From: BAIKAL-G1 sp943369525
GTDB taxonomy: Bacteria; Cyanobacteriota; Cyanobacteriia; PCC-6307; Cyanobiaceae
Length of the DNA stretch: 64,000 nucleotides
NCBI GenBank assembly: GCA_943369525.1
Contig: CALRNL020000002.1
Coordinates: forward strand, 186,001-250,000
Direction of reading: 5' to 3'
Every line of letters starts with the position of its first letter. Position 1 is the first letter of the stretch. Under the pieces are notes generated by a model. That model ran no database searches. It was given only the letters and a program-made list of their open reading frames with translations, and was not told the DNA's origin. This document shows positions 42,987 to 51,651 of this stretch, one piece after another. Position numbers and translations under genes: made by a program.

Positions 42987-44237
42987 TCAGTTGGCACTGA
43001 GATCCATGAGGCGATGGATCACATCCTCCACGACCCGGTCCGGGGTGGAGGCGCCGGAGGTGATCCCCACCCGCAGGGGGCCGGCCGGCAGAAAGGGCTC
43101 TAGGAGCTCCAGCTCGGCGCCGAGGGGCTTGTGCTCGATGCGGTTGCCTGGGCCGATCCGCTCGGGGGTGTCGATGTGGAAGGAGCGGATGCCGCGGCTT
43201 TCGGCGATTTCCTGGAGGTGGGTGGTGTTGGAAGAGTTGTAGCCGCCGATCACCACCATCAGGTCGAGCGGTTCGTCCACCAGGGAGAACATGGCGTCCT
43301 GGCGCTCCTGGGTGGCATCACAGATCGTGTTGAAGGCCAGGAAGTGCTCCTGGAGCTCCTGGGGGCCATAGCGGCGCAACATGGTGCGTTCGAACAGCCG
43401 GCCGATTTCCTCGGTTTCGCTCTTGAGCATGGTGGTCTGGTTGGCAACGCCAATGCGCACCAGGTCCCTGTCGGGGTCGAAGCCTGGCGAGCAGGCCCGG
43501 GCAAATCGGTCCATGAACGCATCCCGATCCAGGGCCGTGCCCGTGCCGTCCCCAACTGGGCTGCCAGCGGCGCCGTCGCCAGCGCCGCTGGCCAGGATGT
43601 AGTCGCTGACCATCTGGGCTTCAGCCAGGTCGAGCACCACCAGATAGGTGCCGGCAAAGGAGCTGGTGGCGAGGGTTTCCTCGTGCTTCACCTTGCCGTG
43701 AATGATCGAGGTGAAGGCATGTTTTTTGTGCTTCTCCACCGTGTTCCACACCTTCGAAACCCAGGGGCAGGTGGTATCAACGATGTGGCAGCCACGCTCG
43801 TTGAGCAGCTGCATCTCCTGCACGGTGGCGCCAAAGGCCGGCAGGATCACCACGTCGCCGCTGGCCACATCGGAAAAGTCCTTCACCCCTTCTTCCACCG
43901 GGATGAAAAGAACATCCATCTCGCGCAGATGGTGGTTCACCGAGGGGTTATGGATGATTTCGTTGGTGATCCAAAGCCGTTCGGTGGGGTAGTGGCGCCG
44001 GGTTTCATAGGCCATGGCCACGGCCCGCTCCACGCCCCAGCAGAAGCCGAAGGCCTCAGCCAGCTTGACGCTCAGGCGCCCGTGCTCGAGGGCGTAGCCG
44101 TTTTCGCGGATCTTGGCGATCAGATCGCTCTGGTAGGCCTGCTCCAGGCTGCCGGCCACCTCTTCAGCGCGGCCGAAACCGCGACGGTTGTAGCGCTCGG
44201 AATGGTGCAGCGATCGCTTGAAGGCATGGGTATCCAC
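42987..44237 (-). CDS. ispH: 4-hydroxy-3-methylbut-2-enyl diphosphate reductase
   Basis: 416 residues from GTG 44237, matching the usual cyanobacterial start (DTHAFKRSLHHSERYNRRGF). Last enzyme of the MEP pathway, making IPP and DMAPP with a [4Fe-4S] cluster. Cluster Cys regions are EAFGFCWGVERAVAMAYE, IVDTTCPWVSKVWNTVEKH and FLAFNTICDATQERQDAMF. The C-terminal GITSGASTPDRVVEDVIHRL is intact. A Gly/Ala-rich insertion of about 20 residues (GDGAAGSPVGDGTGTALDRD) lies where cyanobacterial homologs have a short turn. Confidence 0.96.
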   Translation of the reverse strand: MDTHAFKRSLHHSERYNRRGFGRAEEVAGSLEQAYQSDLIAKIRENGYALEHGRLSVKLAEAFGFCWGVERAVAMAYETRRHYPTERLWITNEIIHNPSVNHHLREMDVLFIPVEEGVKDFSDVASGDVVILPAFGATVQEMQLLNERGCHIVDTTCPWVSKVWNTVEKHKKHAFTSIIHGKVKHEETLATSSFAGTYLVVLDLAEAQMVSDYILASGAGDGAAGSPVGDGTGTALDRDAFMDRFARACSPGFDPDRDLVRIGVANQTTMLKSETEEIGRLFERTMLRRYGPQELQEHFLAFNTICDATQERQDAMFSLVDEPLDLMVVIGGYNSSNTTHLQEIAESRGIRSFHIDTPERIGPGNRIEHKPLGAELELLEPFLPAGPLRVGITSGASTPDRVVEDVIHRLMDLSAN

Positions 44238-44388
44238 AGGGCTGATCACGGCTGGTGCCAACTCTATGGGGCCTAGCTGACCGGCTGCCGTCCCCAGCGT
44301 TCAGACCGTCAACTAGCCCTTAACCAGCCAAGTAACCGGCCCCAAGGAGCCCCGGGACGAAAGCCCGAGCAATCTCGCCAGGCCAAGC

Positions 44389-44414
44389 AAAAGCCCCCGG
44401 TGGGAACCGGGGGC
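44389..44414 (-). terminator. Intrinsic terminator of the amt-PII operon
   Basis: Perfect 9-base stem (44393-44401 with 44406-44414) and GGGA-size loop, followed on the minus strand by TTTT (44389-44392) and a further GCTT. It lies 43 bases after the PII gene stop, the position expected for the operon end. Confidence 0.75.
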
Positions 44415-44457
44415 AGGCGGCCCCAGGGGGCGGGGCTTGAGCGGGTTGGCTCAGGCT

Positions 44458-44796
44458 TCAGATCGCCGCATCACCCCGTTCGCCGGTACGGATGCGGATG
44501 GCGGTTTCCACGGGCATCACGAAGATCTTGCCGTCGCCGATTTCGCCGGTGCGGGCTGCTGCGCTGATCGCTTCGATCGCCGAGTCCACCTTATCGTCGG
44601 TCACAACGAGGGTGAGTTTTACCTTCGGCAGGAAGTCGACGGTGAATTCATTGCCGCGGTAACGCTCCACCTGACCCTTCTGGCGGCCGAAACCACGGGC
44701 CTCACAAACGGTGAGACCAACGATGTCAACGGCTACGAGCGCCGTCTTCACGGCATCGAGCTTCGAGGGACGAATTAGTGCGGTGATTTGTTTCAT
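44458..44796 (-). CDS. glnK: PII signal-transduction protein (GlnK type, linked to amt)
   Basis: 112 residues, canonical PII length: MKQITALIRPSKLDAVKTAL start, T-loop GFGRQKGQVERYRGNEFTVD and the B-loop motif AARTGEIGDGKIFV. PII trimers sense 2-oxoglutarate and ATP/ADP and gate AmtB. It starts 7 bases after the amt stop, as in glnK-amtB operons. In the T-loop, residue 49 is Asn (not the phosphorylated Ser of Synechococcus GlnB) and residue 51 is Phe (not the uridylylated Tyr). This suggests a second, non-modifiable PII besides a housekeeping GlnB elsewhere. Confidence 0.95.
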   Translation of the reverse strand: MKQITALIRPSKLDAVKTALVAVDIVGLTVCEARGFGRQKGQVERYRGNEFTVDFLPKVKLTLVVTDDKVDSAIEAISAAARTGEIGDGKIFVMPVETAIRIRTGERGDAAI

Positions 44797-44803
44797 GGGT
44801 CCC

Positions 44804-46255
44804 TCAGTACGTCATCGGATCGTAGGCCTCTTCGCCATGGGCGACGAAGTCGAGGCCGCGTTCTTCATCTTCAGGGGTGACCCTTAGGCCCACCACGGCC
44901 CCAACGAGCCAGAGAATGATCGCCGTGCCCAGGCCAACGAATCCGTAGGTAAGGACCACCGCTTCCAATTGGGCGATGCACAGGGCGCCATTGCCACCGG
45001 CGGCAAGGATCTCAGCCGATTTGGGGAAGTAATCGGCAGGCACTAGGGCCGGGACTGCCAGGGCGCCGGTCAGGATGGCTCCAACGGTTCCACCGACCCC
45101 GTGCACCATGAAGGCATCGAGAGAATCGTCAAGTTTGATCGATGATTTGACCTGCACGGCGAGGAAGCAGCATGCTCCCGTGGCGGCGCCAATCAGAAGG
45201 GCCTGGGGCATATAGACAAACCCGGCCGCCGGGGTGATGCCAACCAAGCCTGCCACGGCTCCTGTCGCAGCACCGACGGCTGTGGGTTTGCCATCTTTGA
45301 ACCATTCAATCAGGCACCAGGCCAGCATGGCTGCAGAGGCGGAAGCGGTGGTGGTGAGGAAGGAGAGGCCAGCGCCCTTAGCGGCGAAGTAGCTGGCTCC
45401 GTTAAAGCCAAACCAACCAAACCAGAGCAGGCCGGCGCCGAGCAGGATGAAAGGAACGTTGTGGGGAGGACGCTTGCTTTCGGGGAAGTTGGTGCGGGGA
45501 CCAACAATGGCTGCTGACACAAGCGCTGCCACACCGGCGGCAATGTGAACCACGGTGCCGCCAGCGAAATCGATGGCACCAATTTCACCAAAGGGACCGA
45601 TGTAGCCCCCGCCCCAAACCATGTGGCACATGGGGCAATAGATGAAAATGCTCCAGAGCAGCGAGAACCAGAACCAGGCTTTGAAATTGATGCGCTCAAC
45701 CACCGCACCGGAAATCAGGGCCGGGGTGATGATGGCAAACATGCCCTGGAAGAGGGCAAAGGAGGTGGCACTGATGTTGAAGCCGTCCGCGAGCGGGGCG
45801 GAGCCATCAGGACCACCAACGCCGTTCAGCCACATGTACTCAAGTCCACCAATGAAGGGGCTCTTGAAGCCAAGGCCAAAGGAGAGGCTGTAGCCGATCA
45901 CGACCCAGGCAACCCCAATGAGCCCCATCAGGAAGAAGCTCATCATCATCGTGTTGAGCACGTTCTTGGCGCGGGTGAAGCCGCCGTAGAAGAACGCCAG
46001 GCCCGGGGTCATGAGCAGCACCAAGGCCGACCCCATCAGCATCAGCAGGGTGTCGGCGCCGTCGGTGACAGCCTTGGCCAGGGCCGCATGGGCGGAGCCC
46101 GCCATCAGGGGGACCAGGCCAGCGCCAGCAGCCAGCAGGATCACGGCATAGCGCCGCAGCTGGGGCTCCTGAACGCCGACCAGAATCCGGCTGCGGAATT
46201 GATCAAAAGTGGCGAGCGGTGTTTTTCCACCGCCCGCCATCGGGACGTGGGTCAT
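44804..46255 (-). CDS. amt: Ammonium transporter (Amt/MEP/Rh family)
   Basis: 483 residues from ATG 46255 (MTHVPMAGGGKTPLATFDQF); the frame is open to 46291. A hydrophobic segment plus SAHA site near residue 50 looks like a signal peptide, as in several Amt proteins. The signature is present: LVLLMTPGLAFFYGGFTRAK, DFAGGTVVHIAAGVAALVSA and FMVHGVGGTVGAILTGALAV, the last with the pore His of the twin-His pair. Eleven helices are expected. It is followed by a PII gene after 7 bases, so PII likely regulates the channel directly. Confidence 0.96.
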   Translation of the reverse strand: MTHVPMAGGGKTPLATFDQFRSRILVGVQEPQLRRYAVILLAAGAGLVPLMAGSAHAALAKAVTDGADTLLMLMGSALVLLMTPGLAFFYGGFTRAKNVLNTMMMSFFLMGLIGVAWVVIGYSLSFGLGFKSPFIGGLEYMWLNGVGGPDGSAPLADGFNISATSFALFQGMFAIITPALISGAVVERINFKAWFWFSLLWSIFIYCPMCHMVWGGGYIGPFGEIGAIDFAGGTVVHIAAGVAALVSAAIVGPRTNFPESKRPPHNVPFILLGAGLLWFGWFGFNGASYFAAKGAGLSFLTTTASASAAMLAWCLIEWFKDGKPTAVGAATGAVAGLVGITPAAGFVYMPQALLIGAATGACCFLAVQVKSSIKLDDSLDAFMVHGVGGTVGAILTGALAVPALVPADYFPKSAEILAAGGNGALCIAQLEAVVLTYGFVGLGTAIILWLVGAVVGLRVTPEDEERGLDFVAHGEEAYDPMTY

Positions 46256-46317
46256 GAAGGGGGTAAGCCTCTGCGGATATCGCAATGCCACCTTCCTGCT
46301 TGCCGAAGGCGCAAACT

Positions 46318-46331
46318 GTATCCGCTTGTAC
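46318..46331 (-). promoter_or_regulatory. NtcA-type binding site upstream of amt
   Basis: Exact palindromic GTA-N8-TAC (46318-46331), the consensus for the nitrogen regulator NtcA, 62 bases before the amt start. Its activation under nitrogen limitation is expected from the gene it precedes. No convincing TAN3T -10 box at the usual 22-base distance could be seen, so the promoter class is unresolved. Confidence 0.65.
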
Positions 46332-46363
46332 CAAATAAAGAGTTGATGCCTGATTGGCCGGCT

Positions 46364-47182
46364 TCAGCTATGGGATTGGACGGTCGCCAGGCCCAGCCAG
46401 TGGATGGCCGTGGCCGAGAAGCCGTAGACGCAGGGCAGCACCTCCACCCCGGCAGCGAGGGCCTGGCGGAACAGTTCGCCGTAACGGCGATCGGCCTGAT
46501 CCCCGGGCGCAAAGCGGCTCACATCCTCCCGGCTGAGGCAGGGCACCAGCACGCCCCGGGCGGCTGGCAGAAGGGCGATCAGTTCCTCCAAGTGTTTCTG
46601 TCCTCGCTCGGTCACGGTGTCGGGAAACAGGGCCAAATCGCCCTCGGTCCAGGTGGTGTTTTTCACCTCCAGGTAGATCGGCCGCGGGTCGGCGTTGGCA
46701 GCGCTGGGGGTAAGCAGCAGGTCGATGCGGCTGCGGCGATTCAGCCCGTAGGGCACTTCGGCGCGGATCGAGTCGATCGGCCCAAGCCAGCGCTCAAGTA
46801 GGCCCGCTGCGACCGTGGCCTTGACGAGATTGTTGGGCAGGGCGGTGTTGATGCCCACCCAGAGGGGCTCGCCCGACGCTCCCATCACTTCGGCCTGCTC
46901 CCAGGTCCAGGCCAGCTTGCGCGTCGGCGAGGGAGCATGGCGAAGGCGCACCCGGCCGCCGGGATGCAGCACGCCGGTCATCGGGCCGGTGTTGGGGCAA
47001 TGGGCGGTCACCAGCTCGCCGCTGGCCAGCTCCACATCGGCCAGGAAGCGCTTGTAGCGCTTCACGAGCACCCCTTCCACCAGTCCCTCCAGGGGCCAGA
47101 TCAGTTGCCCTGGTCCGGTCACCAGAGGAGACGCTGGCCCAGGACTAGGGGCCTTGGCTGGGCTTGGGGCCGTCGGGGTCAT
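46364..47182 (-). CDS. sfsA: SfsA family DNA-binding/nuclease-like protein
   Basis: 272 residues from ATG 47182; the first ~30 residues are Pro/Ala-rich and the family starts near IWPLEGLVEGVLVKRYKRFL. Signatures are VTAHCPNTGPMTGVLHPGGR, LVGINTALPNNLVKA-like (VGINTALPNNLVKATVAAGL) and YLEVKNTTWTEGDLALFPDT, with the conserved ExK-type EVKN of a nuclease fold. First described as a sugar fermentation regulator in E. coli; its actual role is unclear. Divergent from murJ, convergently positioned after the amt promoter region. Confidence 0.93.
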   Translation of the reverse strand: MTPTAPSPAKAPSPGPASPLVTGPGQLIWPLEGLVEGVLVKRYKRFLADVELASGELVTAHCPNTGPMTGVLHPGGRVRLRHAPSPTRKLAWTWEQAEVMGASGEPLWVGINTALPNNLVKATVAAGLLERWLGPIDSIRAEVPYGLNRRSRIDLLLTPSAANADPRPIYLEVKNTTWTEGDLALFPDTVTERGQKHLEELIALLPAARGVLVPCLSREDVSRFAPGDQADRRYGELFRQALAAGVEVLPCVYGFSATAIHWLGLATVQSHS

Positions 47183-47285
47183 GGGGGAGCCGGCTGGAGC
47201 CGGCTTGCTGTCCGGCGGATCAGCCCATGGTGGCGTGCGCCCGGACGGGAGAATCGGCGCCAATGAATGGCCGCGGCCCAACCGG

Positions 47286-48911
47286 ATGGCGAAATCCCTG
47301 CGCCGCATTGCCCTGGTGGTGGCCGTGGCGACGGCCCTCAGCAAGGTGGCCGGCCTGGTGCGGCAGACGGTGATCGCCGCCGCCTTCGGCGTCGGCATCG
47401 TCTACGACGCCTACAACTACGCCTACGTGCTGCCCGGCTTTCTGTTGGTGTTGCTCGGGGGCATCAACGGTCCCTTCCATAGCGCCATGGTCAGCGTCCT
47501 GGCGCGGCGGCCCCGGGAGGAGGGGGCCCACGTGCTGGCCACGATCAACACCCTGGTGGGGCTGGGGCTAGTGGGCGTCACCGTGTTGCTGGTGGTGGCC
47601 GCCGATCCCCTGATCACCCTGGTGGGCCCTGGTCTTGATGGAACCCGCCATGCCATTGCCGTGTTGGAGCTGCGTTGGATGGCGCCGATGGCCCTGCTGG
47701 CAGGCCTGATTGGCCTCGGCTTTGGCGCCCTCAATGCCGCCGATGAGTTTTGGTTGCCCTCGGTGAGCCCCCTGCTTTCGAGCCTGGCCGTGATCGCCGG
47801 CCTGGGCCTGCTCTGGTGGCAACTCGGACCGGCGATCGCCCTACCGGAGAAGGCGGTGCTGGGCGGGGCGGTGCTCGCTGGCAGCACCCTGCTGGGCGCC
47901 CTGTTGCAGTGGCTGATCCAGTTGCCGGCCCTGGCCCGCCAGGGGTTACATCAGCTCTCCCTCTCCTGGGATTGGCGCCATCCCGGCGTGCAGGAGGTGT
48001 TGAAGGTGATGGGCCCGGCCACCCTCTCCTCGGGGATGTTGCAGATCAATGTCTTTACAGACCTGTTCTTCGCCAGCGGCATCGTGGGCGCGGCGGCGGG
48101 CCTGGGCTACGCCAACCTGCTGGTGCAGACCCCCCTGGGCCTGCTCTCCAACGTGCTGCTGGTGCCGCTGCTGCCGATCTTTGCCAGGCTCACGGCCCCC
48201 GGCGATCGGCCCGAACTGGTGACCCGTATTCGCCAGGGGCTGATGGCCTCCAGCGCCACGATGCTGCCCCTAGGCGCCCTGATGGTGGCCCTGGCGGGCC
48301 CCATCGTCGGGCTGGTGTATGAGCGCGGCGCCTTTGATGTTCAGGCGGCCCGACTGGTGGGGGGCTTGCTGATGGCCTACGGCGTGGGCATGCCGGCCTA
48401 CCTGGGCCGCGATGTGCTGGTGCGGGTCTTCTATGCCCTTGGCGATGGCACCACCCCCTTCCGGTTCTCGATGGCGGGCATCGGCCTCAATGTCATCTTC
48501 GACTGGTTGCTGGTGGGCGGGCCAACTCCTTGGGGGCTGCAGCTGCCGGCCCTCAATTTCGGCGCGCCGGGTCTGGTGTTGGCCACCGTGGCGGTGAACG
48601 TGATCACCTGCCTACTGCTGCTACTGGCCCTGCAGGCGCGGCTGGGGAGCCTGCCCCTGCGCCGTTGGGGCAGCGACAGCTTGCTGTTGCTTGGATCGGC
48701 CGTTGTGGCTGGCCTGGTCGCCTGGGGCCTCTCCAGCACGGTGGCCTGGCCGGCTGGCTTGGTGGGCAAGGCACTCAATTGCGGCCTGAGCGGCGGCCTG
48801 GGCCTGGGGGCTTACGGGCTGCTGGCCTCTGCCGCCGGGGTCCAGGAAGCGCGCCAGTTGACGGTTCAGATCCGTCGCCAGCTGGCCCAGCGGCTCAAGC
48901 CGCGGCCCTGA
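47286..48911 (+). CDS. murJ: Lipid II flippase MurJ (MviN)
   Basis: 541 residues from ATG 47286 (MAKSLRRIALVVAVATALSK). The MOP-family flippase pattern is clear: KVAGLVRQTVIAAAFGVGIV, DAYNYAYVLPGFLLVLLGGI and LVQTPLGLLSNVLLVPLLPI, followed by FYALGDGTTPFRFSMAGIGL. About fourteen helices are expected. It moves lipid II across the membrane for peptidoglycan. The frame is open to 47154, but the extra segment is antisense to the start of sfsA. Confidence 0.95.
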   Translation: MAKSLRRIALVVAVATALSKVAGLVRQTVIAAAFGVGIVYDAYNYAYVLPGFLLVLLGGINGPFHSAMVSVLARRPREEGAHVLATINTLVGLGLVGVTVLLVVAADPLITLVGPGLDGTRHAIAVLELRWMAPMALLAGLIGLGFGALNAADEFWLPSVSPLLSSLAVIAGLGLLWWQLGPAIALPEKAVLGGAVLAGSTLLGALLQWLIQLPALARQGLHQLSLSWDWRHPGVQEVLKVMGPATLSSGMLQINVFTDLFFASGIVGAAAGLGYANLLVQTPLGLLSNVLLVPLLPIFARLTAPGDRPELVTRIRQGLMASSATMLPLGALMVALAGPIVGLVYERGAFDVQAARLVGGLLMAYGVGMPAYLGRDVLVRVFYALGDGTTPFRFSMAGIGLNVIFDWLLVGGPTPWGLQLPALNFGAPGLVLATVAVNVITCLLLLLALQARLGSLPLRRWGSDSLLLLGSAVVAGLVAWGLSSTVAWPAGLVGKALNCGLSGGLGLGAYGLLASAAGVQEARQLTVQIRRQLAQRLKPRP

Positions 48912-49006
48912 GACCAGACCTGAGACCAGCCCAGGGAGCCCAGTCTTGGACGCCAAGCCTTGGTGGGTCCAATTCGGCTGGGCCTCCTTCGGTTGAGCGG
49001 GCCGGC

Positions 49007-49261
49007 TCAGGAGCCCACCTGACGCTCTTCTCGCACCTGCACGGGGATCTCCAGGTGGTTGCGGCCTAGCAACTTGGGCCCCTCGATCGAAAGAATCCGC
49101 GCTTCGATGCCGAAATCCTTGAAGGCCGTCTCCAGCTCCTGGATCAGGGCCTTCTCCACCTGGGCCTCCGCATCGACCACCTTGCCGATCAGGCGACTGC
49201 CCAGGGGGCCAATCCGCTGACGCATCACCTCGCGGGCGTTGGTGACCTCGATAACCAGCAC
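49007..49261 (-). CDS. Small conserved cyanobacterial protein, unknown function
   Basis: 84 residues from ATG 49261. Clean alternation of helix and strand: MLVIEVTNAREVMRQRIGPL, VVDAEAQVEKALIQELETAF, and a beta-strand tail ARILSIEGPKLLGRNHLEIP ending VREERQVGS. I recall it as a conserved cyanobacterial hypothetical, without a named domain. It has no signal or membrane segment and lies alone on the minus strand, 95 bases past murJ (convergent). Confidence 0.75.
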   Translation of the reverse strand: MLVIEVTNAREVMRQRIGPLGSRLIGKVVDAEAQVEKALIQELETAFKDFGIEARILSIEGPKLLGRNHLEIPVQVREERQVGS

Positions 49262-49401
49262 TGGGCCACGGCAGCAGGGCCAAACCCTATCGGTCTAATC
49301 AAGTCCCGGCATCAAGCTGTCACGACCTCGGCGCTGGGCCGGCTTGGCCGGTGGGCTGGCTGGGCCCTGGGGCCCAGGGCTGGATCGGCCCCTTGGCTGG
49401 C

Positions 49402-49692
49402 TCAGCGGCTATGGGGCTCCAGCAGATCCTCCAAATCCTGCAGTTGGCCTGGTGGGATCAGGCGGGCTAGGGGCAGGCGGCTGCTGCCGCCGCCAATGGG
49501 CACCTGCAGGGCTTCAAGGGCCTGGCGGGCACAGACCGCCGCGCCCTGGTCGAGCCGGGCGGCACATTCAATCGCCAGGGGCTCGGCCAGGGCCGCATCG
49601 CCCAGGTAGAGGTGCCAGCTGCCGATCTGGATGTAGAGCCGATCGGCCAGTTCGGCGGTCAGCTCGCGGATGGCTTGGGGGCTGAGTGCCAT
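49402..49692 (-). CDS. DUF3181-type small protein
   Basis: 96 residues from ATG 49692 (MALSPQAIRELTAELADRLY). The frame is open much further (to 49992), but that part overlaps the preceding gene in another frame and looks non-coding. The core has IQIGSWHLYLGDAALAEPLA and VPIGGGSSRLPLARLIPPGQ, which I recognise as DUF3181, known from cyanobacteria and function unknown. It lies 25 bases after the next upstream gene on the same strand, suggesting co-transcription. Confidence 0.78.
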   Translation of the reverse strand: MALSPQAIRELTAELADRLYIQIGSWHLYLGDAALAEPLAIECAARLDQGAAVCARQALEALQVPIGGGSSRLPLARLIPPGQLQDLEDLLEPHSR

Positions 49693-49717
49693 CGGATCAC
49701 CGGCCGTAGAGGTGTCC

Positions 49718-49969
49718 TCAGGATGGATCCAGGGGCTCGGGGGTGGGGCGTTGCTGCAACACAAGCAGCAGTTGCACCAGCCAGACCAGGGCCCAGGTGC
49801 CCGTGAGCCAGCCCAGCTGGGGCCAGGGATGGCGGATCCCCTGCACAAACCAGAGCCCGCTGTTGACTGCGGCAAACAGCCCGCCATGCAGGCAGAGATT
49901 GACGATGCGGGCGAAATGCCGGTAGGTGGGGTCAATGGGATCGGCGGGGCCGTACCAGCGGATTGGCAT
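49718..49969 (-). CDS. Small two-helix membrane protein, unknown function
   Basis: 83 residues from ATG 49969. Opens MPIRWYGPADPIDPTYRHFA, then two hydrophobic spans: IVNLCLHGGLFAAVNSGLWF and LGWLTGTWALVWLVQLLLVL. A Pro-rich tail ends it. It resembles the small 2TM proteins common in picocyanobacteria; no function known. It precedes the DUF3181 gene by 25 bases and is 127 bases from tRNA-Arg on the other strand. Confidence 0.75.
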   Translation of the reverse strand: MPIRWYGPADPIDPTYRHFARIVNLCLHGGLFAAVNSGLWFVQGIRHPWPQLGWLTGTWALVWLVQLLLVLQQRPTPEPLDPS

Positions 49970-50095
49970 GGGTGGGTTCCGCAGACGGGCAAGGGGAGTG
50001 GCCCGATTGTGACCGTCCCCCGGCCTGGAGGGTCAGGGGCCGGCCCAGACCCGGTTGACGGATGGGCCCTCCGTGAGCCAAGAATGGCTAGGTAA

Positions 50096-50169
50096 GCGCT
50101 TGTAGCTCAGCGGATTAGAGCATCTGACTACGGATCAGAGGGTCGGGAGTTCGAATCTCTCCAGGCGCG
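50096..50169 (+). tRNA. tRNA-Arg (ACG)
   Basis: Complete cloverleaf of 74 bases. The acceptor stem is 50096-50102 with 50162-50168 (one G-T). The D-arm starts GCTC. The anticodon stem TCTGA/TCAGA holds loop CTACGGA with anticodon ACG (read as ICG after deamination). The T-arm has GTTCGAAT-type TTCGAAT loop. The discriminator is G (50169), and no CCA is encoded. An intrinsic terminator follows within 15 bases. Confidence 0.96.
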
Positions 50170-50181
50170 TTTTTACTGAAA

Positions 50182-50207
50182 GCCGTCCGAAAGGACGGTT
50201 TTTTTTT
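50182..50207 (+). terminator. Intrinsic terminator of tRNA-Arg
   Basis: 6-base GC-rich stem (50183-50188 region with 50193-50198), GAAA tetraloop, then nine T (50199-50207). This is the best terminator in the window. glyA starts 71 bases downstream and must have its own promoter. Confidence 0.95.
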
Positions 50208-50277
50208 GGCTTCTCAAACAGGCGTCTGCCGCTGGCTGCCCCGTTTCTTACGATCCAATCAACCCTGCAGGCTTCCC

Positions 50278-51567
50278 ATGGCGGACTCCAACGGCGTAAC
50301 CCCCCAGGGGGCCCTGGCCAGCACCGACCCCGCCATCGCGGCCCTGATCTCGCGGGAATTGCTGCGGCAGCAGACCCACCTGGAACTGATCGCCAGCGAG
50401 AACTTCACCTCCCCGGCCGTGATGGAGGCCCAGGGTTCGGTGCTCACCAACAAGTACGCCGAGGGCCTGCCCCATAAGCGCTATTACGGCGGCTGCGAAC
50501 ACGTGGACGCGATTGAGGAGTTGGCGATCGAGCGGGCCAAGCGCCTGTTTGGCGCCGCCTGGGCCAACGTGCAGCCCCACAGCGGCGCCCAGGCCAACTT
50601 CGCCGTGTTCCTGGCCCTACTCCAGCCCGGCGACACGATCCTGGGCATGGACCTCTCCCACGGCGGCCACCTGACCCATGGCTCGCCCGTGAATGTGTCT
50701 GGCAAGTGGTTTAAGGCCGTCCACTACGGCGTCGATCCAGACACCCAGCAGCTCAACTTCGATCGCATCCGAGAGCTGGCCCTCGAGCACCGGCCCAAGC
50801 TGATCATCTGCGGCTACTCCGCCTACCCGCGCACGATTGATTTCGCCGCCTTCCGGGCCATCGCCGATGAGGTGGGCGCCTACTTGCTGGCCGACATGGC
50901 CCACATTGCCGGCCTGGTGGCGGCGGGCGTGCATCCGAGCCCCCTGCCCCATTGCCATGTGGTCACCACCACCACCCACAAGACCCTGCGCGGGCCCCGG
51001 GGCGGCCTGATCCTTTGCAACGACGCCGAGTTCGGCCGCCAGTTCGACAAGGCCGTGTTCCCAGGCAACCAGGGCGGTCCCCTCGAGCACGTGATCGCCG
51101 CCAAGGCGGTGGCCTTCGGCGAAGCCCTCCAGCCCGCCTTCATCACCTACAGCCAGCAGGTGGTGGCCAACGCCCAGGCCCTGTCCAGCCGCATCCAGGA
51201 GCGGGGTATCGCCGTGGTGTCCGGGGGCACGGACAACCACATTGTGTTGCTCGATCTCCGTTCGATCGGCCTCACCGGCAAAGTTGCGGATCTGCTCGTC
51301 AGTGGCGTCAACATCACCGCCAACAAGAACACGGTGCCGTTTGATCCCGAGTCGCCCTTTGTGACCAGTGGCTTACGCCTCGGCAGCGCCGCCCTCACCA
51401 CCCGCGGATTTGATGGGGACGCCTTCCGAGAGGTGGCCGATGTGATTGCCGATCGCCTGCTCAATCCCACGGATGACGCGATCGAACTGCGCTGCCGCCA
51501 GCGGGTGGCGGCCCTGTGTGAACGCTTCCCCCTATATGGCGGTCAACGCCAGTTGCAACCGGCTTGA
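50278..51567 (+). CDS. glyA: Serine hydroxymethyltransferase
   Basis: 429 residues from ATG 50278 (MADSNGVTPQGALASTDPAI). PLP enzyme with complete motifs: LELIASENFTSPAVMEAQGS, NKYAEGLPHKRYYGGCEHVD, and Schiff-base Lys in VTTTTHKTLRGPRGG. It converts serine and tetrahydrofolate to glycine and methylene-THF, tying photorespiration-like glycine to one-carbon supply. The frame is open back to 50206 through the terminator region, which is not coding. The next gene is 84 bases on. Confidence 0.97.
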   Translation: MADSNGVTPQGALASTDPAIAALISRELLRQQTHLELIASENFTSPAVMEAQGSVLTNKYAEGLPHKRYYGGCEHVDAIEELAIERAKRLFGAAWANVQPHSGAQANFAVFLALLQPGDTILGMDLSHGGHLTHGSPVNVSGKWFKAVHYGVDPDTQQLNFDRIRELALEHRPKLIICGYSAYPRTIDFAAFRAIADEVGAYLLADMAHIAGLVAAGVHPSPLPHCHVVTTTTHKTLRGPRGGLILCNDAEFGRQFDKAVFPGNQGGPLEHVIAAKAVAFGEALQPAFITYSQQVVANAQALSSRIQERGIAVVSGGTDNHIVLLDLRSIGLTGKVADLLVSGVNITANKNTVPFDPESPFVTSGLRLGSAALTTRGFDGDAFREVADVIADRLLNPTDDAIELRCRQRVAALCERFPLYGGQRQLQPA

Positions 51568-51651
51568 GCCTGGCCCTGGCTGCAGGGCTGGGCTGATTAA
51601 GCTGGGCCTTAACGTCCGTCTCCAGCCGGCAGTTCTCCCCATGGAGCGACC

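Noticed and set aside
42987..44276. Plus-strand 381-codon frame opposite ispH
   Set aside because: IspH is intact on the minus strand; the plus frame is Gly/His/Val-rich mirror sequence.
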